DNA from: an uncultured Bacteroides sp.
GTDB lineage: Bacteria > Bacteroidota > Bacteroidia > Bacteroidales > Bacteroidaceae
Assembly (NCBI RefSeq): GCF_959029255.1
Contig: NZ_CAUFUE010000049.1
Coordinates: forward strand, 1 to 9,304
Direction of reading: 5' to 3'
Length of the DNA stretch: 9,304 nt
Shown: positions 5,857-9,304 of the stretch, in pieces
How positions within the stretch are numbered: the first letter of the stretch is position 1
Layout: every line of letters starts with the position of its first letter
Translations under genes and position numbers: made by a program
Notes under the pieces: model-generated
Seen by the model: only the letters and a program-made list of their open reading frames with translations
Told to the model about the DNA's origin: nothing
The model's database searches: none

Positions 5857-7086
5857 ATGGGAGCAGTGAAAAGAAACACACTAAGCGTATTGTTCATCAT
5901 CAAGAAAGCGAAACTTTTGAAAAACGGTGAAGCTCCTATTTGTATGCGCATCACCGTAAACAAGCGAGTAGCCGAAGTTATGATTAAACGGAGTATTCCC
6001 GTAGATTTATGGAATCAGAAAAAGGAATGTTCCAAAGGAAAAGACCGTGTAGCCATCGAACTGAACCACTATATCAATACGGTTCGTGCCAAAGTATTGC
6101 AGATACACCGTGAATTGGAGATAGACAACAAACCGATAACAGCCGATATTATAAAGGATTGTTTCTACGGACGGGATAAAGTACAGCGCACCTTGCTGGA
6201 AGTGTATGCAGAGCATAACGAAAAATGTCGTGCCCTGATTGGCAAAGAATATACAGAAAGCACCGTAACCAAGTTTGATACTTCAATAAACCGATTGAAA
6301 GAATATATCCGTAGTTGTTACCACCGTGATGATATAATGCTGGCAGAACTGGACGGGCAATTTATCCGTGATTTTGATTTTTGGCTGAAAACAGAGAAGC
6401 ATTGCCAAAACAATTCCGCATTGAAACATTTGAAGAACTTGAAAAAAGTTGTTCGTATTGCTTTGGCTAACGACTGGATAAAGAAAGATCCGTTTTACGG
6501 CATCCACTTTAAGCAGGAAGAAGTTAATGTAGAGTTCCTTTCACGTGAAGAATTGGATGTTTTGATGAACAAAGAATTTACTATCAAACGTTTAGAGCAG
6601 GTAAGGGATATTTTTGTCTTTTGCTGTTTTACCGCACTTGCTTTTGTCGATGTGCAGCAGTTAAGCCGTGAGCACTTGATAAAAGACAATAACGGTGCTT
6701 TATGGATACGCAAGGCAAGACAGAAAACTAATCAAATGTGCAATATTCCTGTTTTATCTATTCCTCAAAGGATATTAAGGAAATATGAAGATAATGTAGA
6801 GTGCATAAAGAAAGGTGTGCTTTTGCCTGTAATTAGTAATCAGCGCATGAATGCCTATCTAAAGGAAATCGCTGATTTGTGCAGCATTACCAAACGCCTA
6901 ACTACTCATGTTGCAAGACATACTGCGGCTACAGTTGTTTTTCTCGCTAATGATGTATCAATGGAAAATGTATCTAAGATTTTGGGACATTCCAATATCA
7001 GAATGACACAGCATTATGCAAAGGTTTTAGATAGCTCCATTATGCGTGATATGGTGAATGTAGAAAGAAATTTCCTAAAAGGGTGA
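5857..7086 (+). CDS. int: Tyrosine recombinase (integrase) of a Bacteroides mobilizable element
   Basis: The 409-residue protein should catalyse integration and excision of the element by site-specific strand exchange. Order of parts: an arm-binding N-terminal domain (about 8-100, with 'LFIIKKAKLLKNGEAPICMRITVNKR'), a core-binding SAM-like domain (about 110-210, 'TLLEVYAEHNEKCR...'), and a catalytic domain (about 225-405). Visible catalytic residues are K290 (ARQKT), H351 and R354 (HVARH), H378 (LGHSN) and nucleophile Y387 (HYAKV). Where most family members have the first catalytic arginine, 'TALAFVDV' carries Ala262. CTnDOT IntDOT also lacks this arginine, so the enzyme is probably active. 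The length is normal and the frame is open. It points away from tRNA-Asp and is convergent with the small HTH gene cluster. Confidence 0.95.
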   Translation: MGAVKRNTLSVLFIIKKAKLLKNGEAPICMRITVNKRVAEVMIKRSIPVDLWNQKKECSKGKDRVAIELNHYINTVRAKVLQIHRELEIDNKPITADIIKDCFYGRDKVQRTLLEVYAEHNEKCRALIGKEYTESTVTKFDTSINRLKEYIRSCYHRDDIMLAELDGQFIRDFDFWLKTEKHCQNNSALKHLKNLKKVVRIALANDWIKKDPFYGIHFKQEEVNVEFLSREELDVLMNKEFTIKRLEQVRDIFVFCCFTALAFVDVQQLSREHLIKDNNGALWIRKARQKTNQMCNIPVLSIPQRILRKYEDNVECIKKGVLLPVISNQRMNAYLKEIADLCSITKRLTTHVARHTAATVVFLANDVSMENVSKILGHSNIRMTQHYAKVLDSSIMRDMVNVERNFLKG

Positions 7087-7112
7087 GAATGTAATTTTCC
7101 AAAGCTGAATAA

Positions 7113-7263
7113 AACATTAACAAAGGTAAGCTCCGTATTCCGTCCGTTCAAGCCCAAGCCCTACGGGTTTGAAAGAAAATCTCCACACCTGCGCTGCGCT
7201 CCGGGTTGTATTTTCTTCCAAAGGCTTGCACAGACGGACTACTACACTAATAAAGTTAATGTT
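7113..7263. repeat. Large nested inverted repeat between int and the HTH operon
   Basis: Several arms pair symmetrically around one centre: AACATTAAC (7113-7121) with GTTAATGTT (7255-7263), TCCGTC (7139-7144) with GACGGA (7233-7238), CAAGCC (7155-7160) with GGCTTG (7223-7228), and TTTGAAAGAAAAT (7168-7180) with ATTTTCTTCCAAA (7210-7222, 12 of 13 paired). The 29-base apex contains GCGCTGCGC. A competing hairpin pairs TTCAAGCCC (7147-7155) with GGGTTTGAA (7165-7173). It fills the 221-base gap between convergent transcripts, so a bidirectional transcription barrier is the simplest role. A structured RNA or recombination site is also possible. Confidence 0.75.
7121..7151 (-). promoter_or_regulatory. 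Possible minus-strand promoter pointing into the int 3' end
   Basis: On the minus strand TACCTTTG (7128 to 7121) matches the -7 consensus and TTG (7151 to 7149) lies 20 bases upstream. Transcription would run leftward, antisense to int. It lies inside the left half of the nested inverted repeat and could be a chance match. Confidence 0.3.
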
Positions 7264-7307
7264 CTTAGTCAGTTTCGGAAAAAATGTGTTTTTTAAAGGA
7301 TAGTAGG

Positions 7308-7601
7308 TTATTCCTGCCGTTCTTTATTGTAGTAGGTCTGCAAAAGCCGTTCTATATCGCTTTGACGGTAGATTATTTTGCCTTTTATCTGAATGTACGG
7401 GATAACGCCCGTATCTCTCCATTCTTGCAGCGTGCGAATGCTTACTTTCAAATATTTAGATGCTTCCCGGTTGCTTAGAAACTTTTCACCGTTTAAATGC
7501 GGTCTGCTTTCCTTTGCCAGTTTACCAATACCACCTAATATTTTTTCCATAGACTGAAAGAAATCCTTAATTATTTCACTGTTGCCGTTTATCAGTTCCA
7601 T
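7308..7601 (-). CDS. Excisionase-like helix-turn-helix DNA-binding protein
   Basis: The 97-residue protein has a charged N-terminal helix (about 1-33) and a C-terminal MerR/excisionase-type winged HTH (HTH_17 family): 'KFLSNREASKYLKVSIRTLQEWRDTGVIPYIQIKGKIIYRQSDIERLL' at residues 40-87. The REASKYLKVSIRTLQEW part is the helix-turn-helix and 'IKGKIIYRQSDIE' the wing. Such proteins encoded near Bacteroides integrases often act as directionality factors (Xis) or regulators; which one applies here is inference. It is the last gene of the minus-strand cluster, 58 bases after the DUF3876 stop, and faces int. Confidence 0.9.
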   Translation of the reverse strand: MELINGNSEIIKDFFQSMEKILGGIGKLAKESRPHLNGEKFLSNREASKYLKVSIRTLQEWRDTGVIPYIQIKGKIIYRQSDIERLLQTYYNKERQE

Positions 7602-7659
7602 ATTGTTTTATCATTTTATTGATTTATAATTGGTTTGAATGATTGACTTATATCATCTG

Positions 7660-7992
7660 TCAGTTACGCAAATACTCGCCATAATAAGAAATGGAAAGGC
7701 TATCTTTTACCTTGTCATAGCCGATATAAAGCCGTTTAAAGGCTGAAACGATGAAATAACGGCTATCTTCCTTTTGTATCTCGTAAGTGGCTGGTTGCGC
7801 CTGTCCATTATCCGATACATGAAGTATCGAAAGGAGATATTTCCTCTTGCTTTGGTATATCATTACCGTAGGATGAAGATTTAAACTTTCCCATGTACCT
7901 ACAATAGCCGGGAGGGTAAAAGATTGGTTTGCTTCTAAATTGCAATCTTGTTTTCTTGTCATAAGGCGATACTTATTTATTGGTTGGTACAT
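7660..7992 (-). CDS. DUF3876 domain-containing protein
   Basis: This small protein has the family core 'LPAIVGTWESLNLHPTVMIYQSKRKYLLSILHVSDNGQAQPATYEIQKEDSRYFI' and ends 'LSISYYGEYLRN'. The pattern is of a small beta-rich protein common in Bacteroides mobile elements; its function is not known. The ATG at 7992 gives 110 residues and overlaps the upstream HTH frame by 20 bases. The ATG at 7962 (MTRKQDCN) gives 100 residues with a 10-base gap and is an equally possible start. The frame stays open upstream to 8274, but that part is the overlapping HTH gene read in another frame. Confidence 0.82.
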   Translation of the reverse strand: MYQPINKYRLMTRKQDCNLEANQSFTLPAIVGTWESLNLHPTVMIYQSKRKYLLSILHVSDNGQAQPATYEIQKEDSRYFIVSAFKRLYIGYDKVKDSLSISYYGEYLRN

Positions 7993-8290
7993 AGTTGTTT
8001 TTCTTTCCTGAAAGATGGTTTGCCGTACATTCGGCAACCATTCTCTCAATATCGGCAGATTTATAATATAGCTTATTCCCGATTTGGGAGTAACCCAGTT
8101 TACCGCTGTCCCGATAGTTCTGCAAACTTCGGATGCTGATACCGAGCAGGGCACACACTTCACGACCTGACAACCATTTATCGGACTGATGATTGTTCTA
8201 TCTGCAAATGCGTTCCACCTGATTAGCAAAGTTGGCGAACTGACTGCATACCTGTTTAAAGGTCTGTTCCTCAATAGTTACGATATTCAT
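7973..8290 (-). pseudogene. Excisionase-like HTH gene interrupted by an in-frame amber codon
   Basis: Reading from ATG 8290 gives MNIVTIEEQTFKQVCSQF and so on for 30 codons, then TAG at 8198-8200. The same frame then continues NNHQSDKWLSGREVCALLGI, which leads into a complete HTH_17 domain 'GREVCALLGISIRSLQNYRDSGKLGYSQIGNKLYYKSADIERMV', and ends at TAA 7973. The start overlaps the DUF3408 stop as ATGA, which strongly supports it as the original start. A CAG to TAG change would explain the break. The downstream part could still be made from the TTG at 8173 (66 residues, HTH intact) by reinitiation. It probably was, or is, a partner of the 97-residue HTH protein in controlling excision or transfer. 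Confidence 0.8.
8198..8200 (-). other. In-frame amber codon (codon 31 of the HTH gene)
   Basis: The plus strand reads CTA, that is TAG on the coding strand, between codons AGA and AAC. The reading frame on both sides makes family-like protein, and no frameshift is needed to join them. Confidence 0.85.
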
Positions 8291-8586
8291 TCTTTATTCT
8301 CTTTTGGCTGGTTGAATATTCCTTTTTGCATTTCTTCCCGGTAGAGAACCGAAAGGACATCATTGTACGTATTCAAATGCTCTTCCAGTACGTTATCAAT
8401 GAAACTTCCGATGCTTACTTGTTTGTTTGTAATCACACCTACAATCTGCATGATACGTTTCTGTATTTCTCTACTTATGTACACGCTTTGACGGTTGCAA
8501 ACCGCCCGCTTTTTAAGGAACACCGATTTATAGTTTTCCCGTTCCTTGCTTGCAGGTTCCTGTAATGATTGTTTTACTTCTTCCAT
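8287..8586 (-). CDS. DUF3408 domain-containing protein (ribbon-helix-helix-like)
   Basis: In this 99-residue protein a charged, probably flexible N-terminus (1-30) precedes 'NRQSVYISREIQKRIMQIVGVITNKQVSIGSFIDNVLEEHLNTYND' (31-76). This fits the DUF3408 pattern: a beta strand (SVYIS), helix, turn, and a second helix starting SIGSFIDNVL, reminiscent of ribbon-helix-helix DNA-binding proteins. Proteins of this family occur in Bacteroides conjugative and mobilizable elements; a role in transfer or its control is inferred. It is the first gene of the minus-strand cluster and its TGA overlaps the next ATG by four bases (ATGA), implying coupled translation. It is divergent from the MobA-like gene. 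No TAnnTTTG box was found upstream on this strand. Confidence 0.87.
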   Translation of the reverse strand: MEEVKQSLQEPASKERENYKSVFLKKRAVCNRQSVYISREIQKRIMQIVGVITNKQVSIGSFIDNVLEEHLNTYNDVLSVLYREEMQKGIFNQPKENKE

Positions 8587-8860
8587 ACTTTCAATTTTTA
8601 ATGGTTTATGAATAGGTTGATTGATTTTTAATAATGTTGAAAGATGGTAAGCCAGTTTTAGGCAGTATTGCCAAATCGTTAAACGCCTTTCAAATATGTT
8701 TTAAAGCCATATTCAAACCTTGTTTGACTGCCTTATATATTGCCACCATTCAATCAATTTTCAGCAAAGAAAAGGGTAAAAACAGATGCTTTTTAAAATG
8801 GGGGTACTTTGTCCGTTTGTGTCGCAATTTGGCGTAATAGCCCATCTTTCAGGGGTAAAC
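8587..8860. other. Stretch with no supported gene, AT-rich
   Basis: This is the gap between DUF3408 and the structured region before mobA. A 67-codon plus-strand frame (8634-8837, ATG start) exists but shows no family pattern and no promoter or ribosome-binding signal. A small palindrome, GGCA-GTAT-TGCC, lies near 8661-8672. I see no RNA gene and no CAAAnnTA (minus-strand -7) box for DUF3408. Confidence 0.5.
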
Positions 8861-8863
8861 AGC

Positions 8864-8894
8864 TGTCTGTAATTTTGTAACCGATAAACAGACA
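8864..8894. repeat. Inverted repeat upstream of the mobA region
   Basis: TGTCTGT (8864-8870) and ACAGACA (8888-8894) form a perfect 7-bp inverted repeat with a 17-base spacer. A TAATTTTG -7-like box starts on its left arm. It may be an operator or protein-binding site for mob gene control or relaxosome assembly. Confidence 0.5.
8870..8877 (+). promoter_or_regulatory. Candidate mobA promoter -7 box
   Basis: TAATTTTG fits TAnnTTTG. TTTC (8847-8850), 19 bases upstream, is a weak -33 match. The transcript would read through the hairpin array before reaching the mobA ATG about 200 bases downstream. Confidence 0.35.
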
Positions 8895-8946
8895 TAGGAG
8901 GAAGCTGAACCGCTTGCTTTGGCAATCTGACCGTAGGGAAGATTTT

Positions 8947-9059
8947 TATGTTCATTGGAACATAGCAAGTTGTGTTTTGAGGCCCGCACTTCGTTTTTTG
9001 TGCCTCAAAACCTTGCCACCTTTGAAGGTGGTTGGTTTTACTCCGAAGTCGTAAAACCA
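8947..9059. other. Array of four hairpins before mobA, candidate oriT
   Basis: Four perfect inverted repeats follow each other: TATGTTC/GAACATA (8947-8953, 8958-8964), GTTTTGAGGC/GCCTCAAAAC (8974-8983, 9002-9011), CCACCTT/AAGGTGG (9016-9022, 9025-9031) and TGGTTTTAC/GTAAAACCA (9033-9041, 9051-9059). The array ends 16 bases before the mobA start. Inverted repeats directly upstream of mob genes are usual for transfer origins, where the relaxase nicks beside a hairpin. The nick site itself cannot be identified here. mRNA leader control of mobA is an alternative. Confidence 0.6.
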
Positions 9060-9075
9060 GTAAATTATTATCAGT

Positions 9076-9304
9076 ATGGAACAGAAAAGGAAGCCATTTA
9101 ACAAAGGTGGGCGCAAGCCTAAACTTGACCCACGAACGCACCGTTATTCCCTGAATTTGGATGATGTGGAGAACGCCAAGTTCTTAGCTTTTTACCACCA
9201 GTCAGGCTACAAGGTAAAGGCACATTTCATCAAGAACTGTATCTTTGGAAAGTCGTTTAAGGTACTTAGGATTGATAAAAGCAAGGTTGATTATTACATC
9301 CAAC
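9076..9304 (+). CDS. mobA: MobA-like mobilization protein, N-terminal part (cut by the window end)
   Basis: Seventy-six codons are visible from ATG 9076, open to the window end. The start is basic (MEQKRKPFNKGGRKPKLDP), followed by 'THRYSLNLDDVENAKFLAFYHQSGYKVKAHFIKNCIFGK' (21-59). This resembles the ribbon-helix-helix DNA-binding part of small relaxosome accessory proteins (MobA/MobC-like) in Bacteroides mobilizable elements: a strand (RYSLNL), a helix with an 'F-Y-x-x-S-G' turn, and a second helix beginning near KVKAHFI. Such proteins bind oriT and help the relaxase, which is usually the next gene. It follows directly on the hairpin array. No Shine-Dalgarno sequence is seen. The symbol is by analogy. 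Confidence 0.75.
   Translation, partial: MEQKRKPFNKGGRKPKLDPRTHRYSLNLDDVENAKFLAFYHQSGYKVKAHFIKNCIFGKSFKVLRIDKSKVDYYIQ

Larger units (their letters stand above)
5614..9304. mobile_element. Left part of an integrative mobilizable element next to tRNA-Asp (exact end unknown)
   Basis: From here on the gene content changes from housekeeping genes to a tyrosine recombinase, two excisionase-like HTH genes, DUF3876 and DUF3408 genes and the start of a MobA-like gene, all typical of Bacteroides mobilizable transposons. The element continues past the window. Its left boundary could be the tRNA 3' end or a site in the gap before int (5614-5856). No matching direct repeat can be seen because the right end is absent. 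No type IV secretion genes are visible, which fits helper-dependent transfer but is not proof. Confidence 0.75.

Noticed and set aside
8198..8200. Reading the amber codon as glutamine by a recoded genetic code, as in some crAss-like phages
   Set aside because: Other genes here use TAG as a normal stop (recR, yqgE) and the element is not phage-like, so a simple nonsense mutation is preferred.
7993..8274. Longer minus-strand frame ahead of the DUF3876 protein
   Set aside because: It is the out-of-frame reading of the HTH gene; the residues show no family pattern and the DUF3876 core starts well after 7992.
8634..8837. Plus-strand frame of 67 codons
   Set aside because: No recognisable family, promoter or ribosome-binding signal; the composition (many F, K, I) is what AT-rich noncoding DNA gives. 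Kept only as an open possibility in the gap entry.
8761..9141. Minus-strand frame of 126 codons over the hairpin array
   Set aside because: It runs antisense across the candidate oriT and the mobA start, and its translation has no family pattern.
9136..9143. ACGCACCG, the same 8 bases as the 3' end of tRNA-Asp, as a possible second attachment site
   Set aside because: It lies inside the mobA coding sequence, is only 8 bases long and has no further match on either side; chance is the better explanation.

Overview
The window looks like a Bacteroides or close Bacteroidales chromosome. The start-proximal boxes TACCTTTG, TATCTTTG and TAATTTTG fit the Bacteroidetes -7 consensus TAnnTTTG. Shine-Dalgarno sequences are mostly absent, and the proteins (DUF4923, DUF3876, DUF3408, an IntDOT-like tyrosine recombinase) belong to families best known from that group. 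All identifications come from reading motifs; no database search was run.

Region 1 (1-332) is the end of a tRNA cluster: a 5'-truncated tRNA-Gly(GCC), tRNA-Leu(CAG) and a complete tRNA-Gly(GCC), closed by a strong, probably bidirectional terminator. Region 2 (352-5373) is core chromosome. A secreted DUF4923 protein and the ribosome-assembly GTPase EngB/YihA lie on the minus strand, divergent from a plus-strand cluster of recR, a four-helix membrane protein and a GNAT acetyltransferase. The GNAT gene overlaps tail to tail with a minus-strand YqgE/AlgH gene, which lies downstream of a minus-strand PLP aminotransferase. Region 3 (5468-5677) is tRNA-Asp(GTC) with its own promoter and terminator.

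Region 4 (about 5614 to the window end) is the left part of an integrative mobilizable element sitting next to tRNA-Asp. A plus-strand tyrosine recombinase faces a minus-strand group of small DNA-binding or accessory genes (DUF3408, an excisionase-like HTH gene split by an amber codon, DUF3876, a second excisionase-like HTH). A large nested inverted repeat lies between the two convergent units. Divergent from DUF3408, after a 490-base stretch without a convincing gene, a MobA-like mobilization gene begins and runs off the window. A run of four back-to-back hairpins directly before it is the best candidate for the transfer origin.

The gene set suggests an element that excises with Int plus small Xis-like proteins and is mobilized in trans by a conjugative helper. 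No type IV secretion genes are seen, but only part of the element is visible. The points most worth a second look are the amber-interrupted HTH gene whose start is fixed by an ATGA overlap, the hairpin array before mobA, the nested inverted repeat downstream of int, the integrase lacking the first catalytic arginine, and the interleaved inverted repeats between tRNA-Asp and int.
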